From Astrocystis sublimbata (lineage: Eukaryota; Ascomycota; Sordariomycetes; Xylariales; Xylariaceae): a stretch of DNA of 64,000 nucleotides. The DNA is taken from contig JAJNNY010000022.1 in NCBI GenBank assembly GCA_022453515.1, positions 1 through 64,000 of the forward strand, written 5' to 3'. Under the pieces are notes generated by a model, which was not told the origin of the DNA, ran no database searches, and saw nothing but the letters and a program-made list of their open reading frames with translations. The position numbers and the translations under genes are program-made. This document shows, piece after piece, positions 28,937 to 41,090 of the stretch (position 1 is the stretch's first letter; every line of letters begins with the position of its first letter).

Positions 28937-31900
28937 CCTCAAGATGTTGTCGATGAGAGTTGATTTTTCCCAGACGGCCCAAACCTGCGGTGCTGAGCAC
29001 AAGATCTCTAGACGGGTATCGATCTCCTTGTTTCCCGTCGAAGGACGTTCTGACTTATACCGAGCGACGACTCGATGTGGTACCTTGGATGATGACGTGA
29101 TATACTTGCTGTATCGTGTGAATTCTCTGCGTGTTATAGAGGTTGGTTTCCTGGACGATGACAATGGAGCCAGTTGAAACGAGACTGTTGTTGATTTGTG
29201 GACGAGTTTGCTCTTATGGGGGGTAATACTGCTGTAGCAAGACTATACGGGTATATGGTATGAGGAGGGGAGGGGGGTGTGGAGGGAGAGGGGCCTTCTT
29301 TATTACAACCCGAGTGACGGACGGCTGGGATGAGATCAATATACATGAACGTTAGAGTAGTGATGTATGTGGATGGAAGGCCCCAAGAGATGGGATATGC
29401 TGTACTAGACAGTCTAGTGTACGGATCGGGGAAAAGCCCTGGTCAATTTGGCTGCCGTGACGGTGTCAGATGGGGTGTAGGAGTAGGCATAGTGGTAGTG
29501 GTATTGGTAGCAGCCCGTTGGATAGCCGTACCGCAGCACTCCACGCACGTCCACGTACAGTACCGTGTAGATGGTTAAGTTGGATCGCCATCGCCGGTTT
29601 CTTGGCTGCCGTGGCGCCCTCGCCCAGCTACGAGTGCTCGTACATACTTAGCTGACTCCTGACGGGCTCGCGGTGTGAAGATTAGATGTCCCTGCCCTGC
29701 CACCCGCGTCCGGTACATTCGAGGCCCATCGAATCTTGACACCGGCGTGACGGGTACCGTGCTGGCATGGACACCAATAATATGCACACGAACACAGCAC
29801 AGTGTAGCCCGATGTGCCAGACAGGAGCCCGGCGGTAGGTCAGGGAGATATTATCACAGCGACTCCCATATAGGCTTACGGGCTACGGGGGCAGCACATT
29901 CAGCACGACACTTGCCAGACCTATTGACCAAGGTGGGAAAGGACTGTAGTTTGCGAGAGCCAAATGCGGATAAGGACGGCGGGTAGTCCCAAGAAAGGTC
30001 TTTGATTAATTGCTGGGTAGCGTATCCCTGCTTGGGCCTTGGTATGCCATGGGTGACGACGAGGGTGAGATGGGTGAGATGGGCTCGCTCGCCCATGGGC
30101 CATGGCGTGAAGACGCCCGCCGTGCTAACGACGGGTGCACACTCAGCCGGGGACGTACTAGATGTATTTCGACGTAGCTTTCGTCGACTCTGGTAGCTAG
30201 TGTGCTGTCTAGCCGACGAGCCACTGGCGAATTAGAGTCGCTAGAAGCTCCACAAGCACGACGACGACCCCGGTCCATGATCAGCCACTTGTTGTAGCTC
30301 TCTCGAGATCGACGAACAGCATTGTACAGTACAAATATAGCCTATGCCTGCTGGTGCCCGCTGGGGTCGAGATTCGTTCGATGGTACAAGTACATTAGTC
30401 TACCAGTCGCTCAAGCCATGTTATGGTCGCCGAAGCCTCACCAAGAAAGATGGTTTTTACATAATGTAGTTGTACTCCATCACGCCCGTAACCTACCTAC
30501 CCGGTGTGTGGCCCAGTGAAGTTGATGATGTTTGGAAATAACAACCGGTTAAAGCAGCCCTATCTATGAAGGATCCCAAGTCTCGTCGGTTCACGGATAT
30601 CACAGGGCGCATTTCCATAACGTAGTATATTTGTTCCCCAACGTTGAATTCCTCTTCGCACGGGAAAGATCAATCCAGGTTGATCGTATATTGACACCTA
30701 GTGCCGTGCCAAGTCGTCCCTGTGCGCTGCCGCTGCCTCACCGTGTGAGCATTGATCATGAGTGTTCACGATGTGAATCCGCAAACAAGCGTCTATTGCA
30801 GTGTATAGTCGATGGACTAGTCGAATTATTGCTGCCACCCTGCGGCACGTTCAACGACCGGCAACAAGGGTCGTGATCAAGAGGCCCTGCTCACGAACAG
30901 AGTCGTGGTGACAACGAGGGCGTTTTGGCGTTTTCCCGGTAGTAAAGCGCCCCGGCTGAGATCCCAGAGCAGCTCTCTTGTGCCCATGTCCATGTTCATG
31001 CAGATTTTGGAGATCTGATAGCGATGGTCTCGCTCGCACGGTAGATGACAGCGATACAGTGCGACAGGCCCAAGACCGTCGCCCCACCAAAGGGGGTGCA
31101 TCTATATACTCGCAGTACTTGCGTACTTATTCACGGGGTGTATGAGCGTCCTCCGCTGAGCTCCAATAAGATGTACGGATTCGCATTGCATAAACATATG
31201 GCATTTCCTCTAGTCGCTGTAATCAAATTCGGCACAGCTGCACTCGAGCTGAAAGTGTTGCTTGCAGTATAGTCGATTCTTGTGCATAGCGAGCATAGCG
31301 GCAGCAATGGCGACGACGCCGTCGAGAAGCGACCAAAGGTGAGCGAGAAAACGGAATAGCCTGCAAGGTACTTCGCCATGGTACGCGGGCTTCCTTCAGT
31401 TGCGGCAACTAGAATGTCGCGGATGTGCGTCCCGTCCCTCGACCACACACACACACACTATCTGTACATGAGAAGAATATTCTTTCTGCAGCAAATAGTG
31501 TGTTTCTTTGCGCTTGCGGGTATCGTCATGTCATGTCAAGCCATGGCCGAGACGGGGTATCAGGTAGATACATGTACAGCATGACTGGTCAGATTCTTGG
31601 GATGTGAGACAGTATGAGACAAGCCCGATAAATAGTGAAGGCATTCGCCAAATCTATATCGGTAGATCTTATAGTGCAGCTTTTGAGCTCCCCCCATCTC
31701 GTCTCGTCCCGTCGCTGTACACGCTCCATAACAAACGTAATTGGGCGGAGTGGAGGGCTCGAGCAAAATGAGTGCTCCGCCAAAAAGAAACAATAACGGT
31801 CTTCGTATGTAATCCACCTGCCCACCTGCAGGCATCCCCCGGTCCGACGCCTCGGATGCTCGCGGCTGCAACGGGGAGCTGGCTCCGCTTGGCATTTTCT

Positions 31901-34084
31901 CTTCTTTCTTTCTAGTTCTTGGCTGGCCCGCCTGGCTGGGAATCCAGATTACTTATTGCAGACGCACTTGAGTCTTGATTGAACAGCGTGACCTGACCCC
32001 GGCAGCGAGCAATTTCACGTCTGGACGTATTATCATCATCTTACGCGCTAGGTAGGCTAGAGCAATAGTGAGCAAAGACTTGAGAACAAAACAAGTCCAC
32101 GAGATGCCTGCAGTCGGCGCACAAGCCCGAGCGAGTCCCGACATCGCAAGACAAACGTCGATGGCTGTTATGCGGGCATCGTGCAAGTATCCAACTTCAC
32201 CGCTATTATAGTACCTCCCGACTCTGCTCTTGTTATCATATAGATAGATTAGATATATCTCAACAGTCACAAAAGTAACAGTCAGTCATGCTGACCCGAG
32301 GACAGCATTGATCAATCAATCATTCTATTGCCACATGCACTGTAGCCTGCAGAGTAACCATCACCGTCACCGTCACCAGTACCATGGTTCGTCACCTCTC
32401 GCGAGTCGTCACGAGGTCAATACTAGAGCGTAGATCGGTGTCATGGATAAGCCTACGAAACGGACGACGGTGCGACCGAGCTGAAGAAACAACGCGGGAT
32501 CATCCCCTGGCACTTGCTCCCCAGTCCCAAATATCTGGGACCGAGGCTCCCCTTTGCCCTCTCCCCCCATGCCCATACCCATGCCTATCCCAACTCCCCG
32601 ACCCGACGGACGGGTCAGCGCATGGCGCATTACAAAGTCAATTTCCCATATCTGGGGGCAGTACACCAATGACCGTGGAACTGGAACCATTAGTTCGCAA
32701 CAAAAGTTCGCTTCCCATCTGAAACTAGTCCCGGTCCTGTGTTACGGGGCAGATACTCGAGAGATCGTTGCAGGCAGAGCGTGTACAGCGCACGCATTCA
32801 TTATATCACCACCAGAGCCAAACCGAGCAGTCGGCGTCGATAGAAAGTGGACAAAAAGCCTGAATCGTTTCCCATCGCATGATCTTTCATTCAAGCCTTG
32901 TTTATGAAGGGGTTGAGTGTAAGGCAGCCCGCTTCGCTGTTGCTAGCATCATGGTCGACAAATATAGCATTGACATACGAATTTACATTATCACCACCTG
33001 TTGACTCAAAAGGGGAATCCGAAGCGAGTCTCGAGGTGACCATTTTCAGTAAGTAAGTAACATGAGACACACATACACACATCCACTGAATGAAATCTCT
33101 AGCAGCTCATCTATACGTCTAAGGATAGAGTTGACGCCTAGGAGAGTCGCACAGGGTAAGAGTAACTGTTTGCGCACAAATGCCGACACTCAGTGTTGGA
33201 ATTAAATATCGAGGTAGAGACATAATGGCATTGCAATACTGTTCCTATCATAGTCTGCAGCTCTGTTTCGTTTTCACTTTGCGGTTTGCTCAAATGCCCG
33301 GGTCCTTTGACAGCCGTGGTCTGGCTACAGCAACTAGTCATGCAACCACCCGTGATCATGCGTAGTCCAACTCTAGGATGGATTAATATCTACCAAGTAC
33401 AGAGCCTTCGAGTGAGATGTGGTCTAGTCAGATGAGGCACCTGGCCAGCTGCAAGTTTCCCTATCATGTGGCTATTTGCAAAGAAACATGTTCTTTAATG
33501 GAAGCTTGAGTCGAGTATGGGCTCTAACTTGTAGTTAGATGAGATCTGCCGCGAACAGCATGGAACAACTCTTTCGTAGTACGCCTATAGACCCCCCACA
33601 AGTGGTCACAATTACTTCGATCGTAAGCCGCATCAGACCGTCACCGTAGCCATCAGCGCTCCATAGTAATATCCAGACGTGGGCTAAGCAACCATCTACT
33701 AATTCTGTGTTAAAGCAGGACGCCTATATAGCCAACACCATCATTACGTCCAAAGATCTTTCATCATCGTATACAGAGCACATCATCGCACAGATGCTTA
33801 GCGTCGAAGAAAATGGCCTACACTCTCAATATCTTTTACATGTTGGAGCTTCCCGAATTACAAAAGCAGTATGAAGGTGTGCGCGCCAATCGAGCCCCCT
33901 TTGCTCTGGTTTACTCTGTTCACTTCCTCAACCTATTCGCTCATCACGATCCCGTCCCAAGATAGATACATCGTTAACAACGAGTAACAAGGATTGCATA
34001 ATTATATCATCGTTGGCCCATATCACCAACAACCACGAAGCTCGACACGATGCTCGATACCTCAATTTCATATTTATCAGCTTC
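28937..34084. other. Long upstream region of the FlbD-like gene
   Basis: No gene supported. This is over 5 kb of the 6.3 kb separating the FlbD-like start from the next gene upstream (3' end at 35198). Frame remains open for 76 codons above the chosen start, then C/T-rich (on the minus strand) DNA suggests a leader and promoter. Short ORFs such as minus 31953-32270 have a hydrophobic stretch but no further support. Long regulatory DNA is common around developmental regulators. Confidence 0.45.
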
Positions 34085-34238
34085 CTAAGCCCCCAAAATT
34101 TCACTCACAATCCCCACCACTCCCTCCGTCGCTGTCAGATTCGGGCAATGGCCCGTCTCCAGTCTAAAAGTCTTCACCTGCACCCCCTCCGTGTACGACA
34201 ACGAGTGTTAGCTTTGGCTTTGTGTTGAATGCCATCAT
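34085..34238 (-). pseudogene. Internally deleted alpha/beta-hydrolase-like remnant (both ends fused, middle missing)
   Basis: On the minus strand an ATG at 34238 opens MMAFNTKPKLTLVVVHGGG, which looks like the first beta strand and start of the oxyanion region (LVVVHG) of an alpha/beta-hydrolase; this frame stops at 34164. A second frame, open from 34207 to a stop at 34085-34087, reads VKTFRLETGHCPNLTATEGV and then GIVSEILGA-stop. That resembles the C-terminal end of the same fold, where the catalytic His sits in a GH-x-P context. The two pieces overlap by a few codons and are out of frame, and about 200 or more residues expected between them are absent. The simplest reading is a deletion that fused the two ends. 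The family call rests on short motifs; no nucleophile elbow is present, so it cannot be an active enzyme. Confidence 0.45.
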
Positions 34239-35197
34239 GGACGTTGCGGGCTGAGAAATCAGTTGTAAGCCCGTCCGAGGAAGGTAGAAAGTTTGCGGCA
34301 AGATGTTGGTAATGTGAATGTTATAAATAATTCCCAAGTTGCAAAATGGCTTCATTCACGAGGTGTACGACTTGTATTGCATTTATACAATATTGGGTAC
34401 ATCCATGATATTTCAGATTAAGAGGCGACGGGCGTGTGAAAGTGAGGAGAGGAACGATCTGGGTACCGAGGTACTTGGTAGTCCATCCCGCTTTGTGAGT
34501 TGCATCGACGCATTTGGGACAAAGCTTGAGGTAGTTTACAAATGTGTTAGCTCCTCACTGTCCCGTCCGATTCTCGTCATCTGCAAGTGCAATCAACAAA
34601 CACCCTGAGCCCTTCAACCCACAGCAGCTAATCTGGTGACCTCGTTCTTGACCACTCGCGCAAGTATCTTATGCCATGACACTACCTATATGCAGGTACT
34701 CCCTCCTGACCTTAGCATATTAGCCAATTTCAACACTGCGTCTCGAAGATCATGCGAAGTCGCTTGCATCTTCTGCCTGCTAACCCAGGTCTCGTCACCT
34801 GGATATTCTTCAACAGTTTCCCCTTTCTCCTTTTCGCGCCTTGTTTTCCCTTCGATGAGATAGTCGCAGTCCATTCGCATGACCTCATACTATGCGTGTT
34901 CGACTTTAACACAGTCCGCGAGTTCCCTTGTCTATATTGACAACGATTGATGTTGAGGATGCGCCATCTTGGATGATGCATGTCACCGCTCCATCTTGGT
35001 ATGCTGTCTACATACAAGGTTCGCTCTCTTCGAGATGGTTCCTGTATGAAAAGTGTGTAGTTATACAGCGAGGAAGGTTTCCAGACATAGTATGAGAGTT
35101 GCGCATATGGTGTCTGTGTTTGACATAGTCATAATCATCCTTTGCGTGCGGAGCATGATACCATGTCCAATGTGTCAACTGAAAGCAATGGGGAAAA
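34239..35197. other. Gene-free spacer between hydrolase remnant and coiled-coil gene
   Basis: No gene supported. The minus strand just above 34238 reads like an ordinary leader. The remainder is the presumed 3' flank of the gene ending at 35198. Confidence 0.4.
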
Positions 35198-37161
35198 CTA
35201 TTTCTTCTGACCGGTCCCGTCCGAGGCCTTAGCCAAGGCCAGTGTCGCAGCGATTCTCGCGCTGTTTTCTTCCCTCTGTCTATGAGAGTTATCCTGACTT
35301 CCGGTAGAAGCGGCTGCCGAAGCAGAATCGTTGCTATGGCTCTGACTGCTTTCACTGGGTGTCCTGCTGAATGCGACAGTTTTCTTATTGCCACCGTGGT
35401 CACGGCTGCTTCTTCCTACCGGCTTGATAGTAGAGGAAGAACCTTGAATCGCTTCAGAAGGGCCGCTGGGTGGGTGACGAATGGCAGGAGCAGGCATGTC
35501 AACCCCTGTTGATGATTGCATACACTCCTTGCCCGACCAAAAGTTGCCGTTCAGGATGCTGTGATGTCGGTGTCTCTTTTTCTCTGCAGTGACGTCTTCT
35601 AAAGATGTAGACTCGGAATTTGGAGGAGAGGATGGATCTCCCTCATAGGAAGCGGCATCAGCCTCTTTCTGACTCTCTTTGCCCCTTCCTCTTGATTGAT
35701 CTAGCAACTTGTCATCGCCGGCATCGAATGAGAAAGTCGAATTACCTCGCCCATGCCGGGACTCCGTCAACGTTCCGATAGGCTCCGAAACGGTAAACAA
35801 TGCTGGGTAGTCGCATGTTCTCGAATTTGCTGGAGCCATACGTTCAGTAATCGTCTTGGAATTCTCATCTCTACTCCTAGGTTCATTTTCGACATGCAAT
35901 CGTGCTGTCGAGGGACTGGGATGTCTTGCATTCGGAGGCACACCACCAAATTGATTAAAATCGCCTTTGTGGGCCCGAGGGGTCTCGTCCGAGTCGGATT
36001 TCTCTTCTTCATCGATCCTGCCTGTCGATCGCGCTCTAGGGCCATCCACGACAGCTTTGTTGACCATCCCACGCCGATTCGCCGGTCTCTCTCTAAACCC
36101 GGTGGCTGTCATATGAGCTTTTGTGGCAGTGTCCTGCGCACGAAATCTTTCACTGACGATGAAATCATTGGCGTTATCTAGAATCTTGGGGGTTATCGGA
36201 GCCAAGGCGGTCGCTGAACCTAAGATATCGAGCGTTAGTTTGCAGAAGTGCAAAGCAGTCCGTGGTCCTGAAATTACCGTCTTTATTTTCCTTCATTGTA
36301 TTCAGTTGCGAGAGGAGACTGCGAGGCTTAAAGCTACCACGATGGACAATACTGTTTGCCCTTGCTAATGTGACAGCCTCGAGGCCATCTTGTGATGATT
36401 TGGACTACCACAACAGGGTCAGAGTCTTCTCCTTGAGGATAATCACATAGCTGGGGGGACTCGGCCGTGTACATTTTTAATAATGGACCATCAAGCCGAC
36501 AGAATGGAAGGATCGGAGACTTACCAAGAGGACCTCGAGTCGTTTGACTTCGGCCTTGAATTGGGCCTCACGCTCAAGCCACCCATTGGCTGCGAGTTGA
36601 AACTGCTCTATGTTTTGCTCCATGGATTGCTTCAACTCTTGGTAGTTCTCCTCCGACTTGGACAGAGCGGCTCTGGTCTTCGCAAGACCCTCAATCAGAT
36701 GCAATATGTAGGGGTTGTACTCTTTCGGAAGGGGCTCGAAGGTGCCCTGGGTCAAGAGCGTCACCTGGAGCGTCTCCACCATCTGGTCCAGGTTCTGTAT
36801 GGCCGTGGATGGCTGGGATCAGCTACCTCTCGATCCCTCGGCCAAGCACAGTTTTATATGGCAGAGACAGAGGCAGAGACAGAGGCAGAGAGAGACTTAC
36901 AGGGTTGTACCACACGCGGTCGTTGTCACGGACAAAGAGGCTCGACTTGTCCTCCTCCTCGCTGTCGGCGGCCAAAGACTCGAGCCCGGTCAGATTACTG
37001 TGATCCGACTGGCGAGAGGACGTGGGCCGTCGGAGAGTACTGATACTGGTACTGGACTTGCGGGCGCGAGTCAGCTCGGACTTGGGCAAACTGACCAACG
37101 ACGGGCTGGAGAGGTTGCGGGCGCGCGGCACCAGCTTGAGCCAGGCCAGAGGGTCTGCCAT
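35198..37161 (-). CDS. Uncharacterised coiled-coil protein, 559 aa, four exons
   Basis: I do not recognise a named family. The model joins, from the start downwards, 37161..36901, 36794..36525, 36404..36278 and 36219..35198. Donors are GTAAGT, GTAAGT and GTAATT; acceptors follow CTGAC or CTAAC branch sites, and phases (0, 0, 1) agree. Residues 1-87 include a short conserved-looking N-terminus (MADPLAWLKLVPRARNLSSP) and an acidic stretch ending in SLFVRDNDRVWYNP. Residues 88-180 form a helical block, with NPYILHLIEGLAKTRAAL and FKAEVKRLEVLLSKSS suggesting a coiled coil that spans the intron-2 joint. From about 220 to the end it is polar, Ser-rich and probably disordered. There is no signal peptide or membrane segment. 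Intron-2's acceptor at 36405 was chosen because the same frame has a stop immediately before it and the joint continues the heptads. Confidence 0.8.
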
Positions 37162-38388
37162 GGTGTCCAGCTGCAGACGGGGTGGAAGCGAGTAGGCGAT
37201 GGTGGTAGTGGTAGTGGATAGATAGAGCGAGGGTGGGTGAAGACGTCGAGGAAGCTGTTTGTGCTCGGTGGTGGTAAGTGATAGGTAGCGACGCGATGGT
37301 AAGACGTTGTTGTGATGGTGTATGCAACAAGTGCCTGTGTCTGTGCCCGTGGCAGCGTCCAGCGTCCAGAAGCACGCGTGTCACAGTCACACATGCACAC
37401 AAGGGAAAAAGAGGATCGGAGAAGTTTACACAAGCAAACAATTTGCAGGTTGGCGTCCAAGGGTACCTCCTACCTTACCTCGTTGGCTGTTGCTGCTGCG
37501 CAATTTCTACCTTCAAGGTTTCTGTCCACGTCACCATCAACGGGCCCAACATCGTTGTTGTCTCTGAAAGAAGTAAAGACAGTGCCTGCCTGCCTGTCGC
37601 GGAGGAGCCCCTCGCTACCTGCCAACTGTGGTACCTGTTGGCCAGTGAATGAAATCTTGTTTGCCGGTTAGGTGTACACGATAGTAGAAGGCAAAGGTGA
37701 ATAGAATGCAGGTGCACTTGTGTAAATCCACCCAGTAGCCCAAGATTAGTAACGGCAAACTGGCAGGGCGTCATTATCCCTGGGACCTCTACTAGGCGTG
37801 TGTGAAGATTACCATTTGATCCCGGTTATTCACGGCCTCACACGAGGGTTTGAAGCAATCAACTGACTTCATGGACGGCGGCTACGGAACAAGTCGCAAG
37901 TCGCAAGTCGCAAGTCGCAAGTCGCAAGTCGCAAGTCGCAAGGGAACACTTCCGCAAGACAAGGGGGCATAATACAAGGGAAAACATTGAGTGGTCAATG
38001 CCGATAATACCATATGTCCATGATGCCCATGATGCCTCTGCCCTTGCTCGTATGCTTTGCAATGCAACCAAACCCCAAGAATCTTATGCAATCGGACACA
38101 CCAAGTGGCGCGAGTTCTGCGTTGGAAAAAGGCTTGCGCTGCGCGTCCTATTGTAAGTCGCAGTCTTGATACCACCATCTCGTGGCTGTCCGCATCGGCA
38201 GAGCAACCTTCAGTGTCCCACCGGCTGTAGTGTGGTTTGATGCAGTACCTGCACCCTGATATCATATAAGTACTCGCTCCTTGCCCCCTTGGCACTGCCA
38301 TCCATGAATAAGATAAGTGCGTATATACTGCGATATTCCCGCATGTCCACCCTCCCTAGCCGACTGATAATCGATCATACCCAGAGCT
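37162..38388. other. Promoter of coiled-coil gene and 3' flank of NCBP3-like gene
   Basis: No gene supported. The region contains a seven-copy heptanucleotide repeat, listed separately, and short overlapping ORFs on both strands without recognisable domains. Confidence 0.45.
37893..37941. repeat. Seven perfect tandem copies of GTCGCAA
   Basis: The 7-bp unit GTCGCAA repeats seven times without a change, in non-coding DNA 0.45 kb before the 3' end of the NCBP3-like gene. Perfect identity suggests recent expansion. Confidence 0.93.
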
Positions 38389-39801
38389 TTAGTCGAATAG
38401 ATCGCCCGCCTTTTTCCGTTGTCTATTTCTCCCCCCCGAAGGCGCGTTCCCAAATAACTCCTTGCCAGCGTTGCTACCAAACTTGTCGGGGAAAAGCTCT
38501 TTCACTGACTTGCCAGCTTGGCCCTTTATGGCGAATCCCGTGTTGGCGCTCCTCTGAGCCGCCATCCCACGGATGTTGAAAGCCGAGTCCTCTGTCGAGT
38601 TTGGAAGGGTGACTCTATCAGCTAAGCTGCGCTTGCCAGGGACCGTAATGCGATCTTCCAGTCGCCGGCTTGTGCCAGCCGCAGCTGGCGTGTCGTTGCT
38701 GCCGTCCATCAGGGGAAGCATGATTCCCTTGGAAAGCAAGACCGCTGTATCCTCAACCGTGTCGTCCAGACGCCCGCTGTCGCCTGTTGCCGCGGTCGGG
38801 AAGAGCTCCCTGACTCGGTTTTGTCGGGATGTGTGGCTCTTGAGAGCATGCGCTCTGCTGCGATTCCGATCCCGGACCCCGGCCAGCCCATTGTTCGCCG
38901 TGTCGTCCATGCTCTGGTCGCCATCCCGGTCGCGGGCCGGAGACGCCGAGCGATTTCTCGAGCCGATGTCGTCTGGAAACAGCTCCTTGCCTCGGTTTGA
39001 GTATGATGGCCGATACGAATCTGTCATTAAGTCGGTCGTTTCGTTCTCAGGCGTCAATGAGCGCCTGCGTCGGGGCCGGTCCCGGGTCGAACGAGTCTCG
39101 GTTGGAGCGGGGCTATCGTCGTATAGATTCACATCGAACGGCTCATCTGTCTCATCTTCGCGGCCCCGTCGTCCGTGGTTCCGGGAATAGCCGTCGCCAT
39201 TCCGGTCGCGATACCGTCTTGTTTCGTTTCTCCGGCGCCGTTCCTCGGGGTCGTATTCTGGGTTGAGCAGGTAGAAACGACTACGAGAGGCGGCGCCCAC
39301 CTCCTTCCTGTCACTTTCTCGAGCGGGCCGCAGCTGGAGAGCGACGTCTGGTTTCGAGGAGAATTCTCTGGCGCGAAGCAATTGCCGAGCAGATAGGTGT
39401 GAGATGTCGGCAATGGGATCGACGGCAAGAGCAACGAGAGCCGACGAGGCCATGTCTTGGGAGGCAAACACTAGATTCGCCGAGGTGTCGTCTATCCACT
39501 CTATCCTGTCAAGATCCACGTTGCTGTCGGAGCAGTGTTCGGCAACGTAGGCCTTGACTTCCTTCGCATTCATTACATCTAAGCCCCGGAGGTAAATCTT
39601 GGAGGGGCAACGGGGATCCGCATCGTCTTCATCGATCTCGCCGTCGGAGTGATGAGTCTAGGGGAAGGAACGGTCAGCGCGGTGTCGGTGTGTGGGACGG
39701 GGTGGGCAGCAACGGACAGGTTCGGGTTCGGGGACAATGGGCTGGTCAGCGACCAGGTCGACATCAATGTCCATGTCATGATCGAGGTCCATCGAATCCA
39801 T
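38389..39801 (-). CDS. NCBP3-like (C17orf85/ELG family) cap-binding RRM protein, 450 aa, two exons
   Basis: NCBP3 is an alternative nuclear cap-binding subunit in animals, acting in mRNA processing and export. Exon 1 is 39801..39718, encoding an acidic start (MDSMDLDHDMDIDVD); exon 2 is 39657..38389. The 60-nt intron has a weak GTCCGT donor but a good GCTGAC branch site and CCCCTAG acceptor, and without it the frame stops at 39658. Residues about 45-105 match the family's degenerate RRM: KIYLRGLDVMNAKEVKAY, then IEWIDDTSANLVF, where the W-x-D-D motif is the family hallmark. Near 158-172 comes YLLNPEYDPEERRRR, also typical. The rest is Arg/Asp/Ser-rich and ends in repeated ELFP/ELFG motifs (RGKELFPDD, VRELFPTA, VKELFPDK, GKELFGNA), perhaps short linear binding motifs. 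A nuclear location is inferred. Confidence 0.8.
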
Positions 39802-40280
39802 GGCGCAAAGTGGTGGGCGCAGCGGGCGCCGACGACAGCCAGGGGGAAGACGAGTGTTGAGCAAATGGCAAAGGGCTCGTGCTTCGGCAGACTCGTTCGT
39901 AGACTACTGTAGATTGTGGGCTGAGCCGTGAACAGGGCCGTGGGCTAATACACGATGGCAATGTGGTGGGAGTGAATATGGATGCCGGCGCGCGGTGACG
40001 TGAACAAGGCTCGGCGCAAGTAAAGATCGTAAGTGCCCTTCAGGTCGGCGGCATATCGTGCGGAGCGAATCGTTCGGGTTTCAGAGCTAGTGGGCGGTGC
40101 AAGAAGCGATATGTGTGATTTGTTGACCCCTATCAAAAAGCCGAGATACAATATATACTCGTACTTGTCGACTTGAGCTATCAGCTTGAACAAGCGCGTG
40201 AGGTAGGTATGGAAGATGGAAGAGCTGGGCAGTAAGTATATACCATAGCGCCCCGGGGGGGTGTTTTGAGATCATAACAG
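39802..40280. other. Presumed promoter of the NCBP3-like gene
   Basis: No gene supported. Antisense and overlapping ORFs at 39649-39961 are shadows of exon 1. A G-run lies at 40254-40261. Confidence 0.4.
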
Positions 40281-40707
40281 CAAGCCTAACAGGGGTGGTT
40301 ATGGTGTCTGTGAGCCTATCGAGTTTTTAACCTACTGTTAAGCCTAGGACATAGTAACAGCTAGTATATCTAGCTTATTATAGTAAATACGCTAGAGATT
40401 ATATCTATATATGTACTTATATCGAAGCAGAGACTATTACGAAAGTATGTCTGTATTAAGACTATTTCGAAGCCGGAGATCATACCGTATGCCTTACGCC
40501 TGTACCACTGTAGTGCCCTATACTACTTGCAGTACCCTACACCACTTGCAGTACCCTACACAGGCTTTTTGAAGCAGGCAATAATAGAAATAATTGACAG
40601 TTGCGTGGTGGGCGTATGCGGGCGTATGTGGGCGTAAGCTTTGATTATTTTAGATCTAGCCTATGGGTTATAAACGCGGGCAAGGGTCTTCTTTGTAATA
40701 ATTCTAC

Positions 40708-40833
40708 TACGAATGGTATAGCGGCTTGGCTACCCGTTTCGCTATAACCGGTACTCGTATACTTCATAACTTGCAGGTTAGGTGTTCGAGTCCCGGCCGC
40801 AGCGAAGCGGGTAGCCCACCCTTTTGATTTTTT
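40708..40833 (+). mobile_element. tRNA-derived SINE-like unit with pol III A/B boxes
   Basis: An A-box match TGGTATAGCGG (40714-40724) and a perfect B-box match GTTCGAGTCC (40784-40793) are spaced 70 bp apart and followed by T runs (40822-40825 and 40828-40833) that could end pol III transcription. A 16-bp inverted repeat with one mismatch, GGCTACCCGTTTCGCT (40728-40743) against 40801-40816, encloses most of the unit. The T-arm next to the B box pairs poorly, so this is not a functional tRNA. A tRNA-derived SINE or relic fits best. Confidence 0.45.
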
Positions 40834-41090
40834 CGAAGTTTGGGCTATATGTCAACCCCGATATGGTTATAGTAATGCTATCGAAGCCTCGATATGGTAT
40901 CTCGACGTTAAGATATTACTAAGTCGGTGATATATCTAGTTTAACAAGATCTCGAGTAGTTTAATAATATATCTAGTGCTAGATACGATGTCTAGGTGGA
41001 CAGTATATCAACCCCGACAAGCTTCCGATACTACATATAGTGGATATGATATCGGTACTCCGATATGGTTACAGATATAATCTCTAAACA

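Noticed and set aside
28937..29164. N-terminal extension of the FlbD-like frame to 387 aa
   Set aside because: The extra 76 residues do not resemble the family, whose Myb repeat starts at the N-terminus. The inner ATG gives the usual length.
31953..32270. Minus-strand ORF with a hydrophobic stretch
   Set aside because: Single weak hydrophobic segment, with no splice partners or homology clues.
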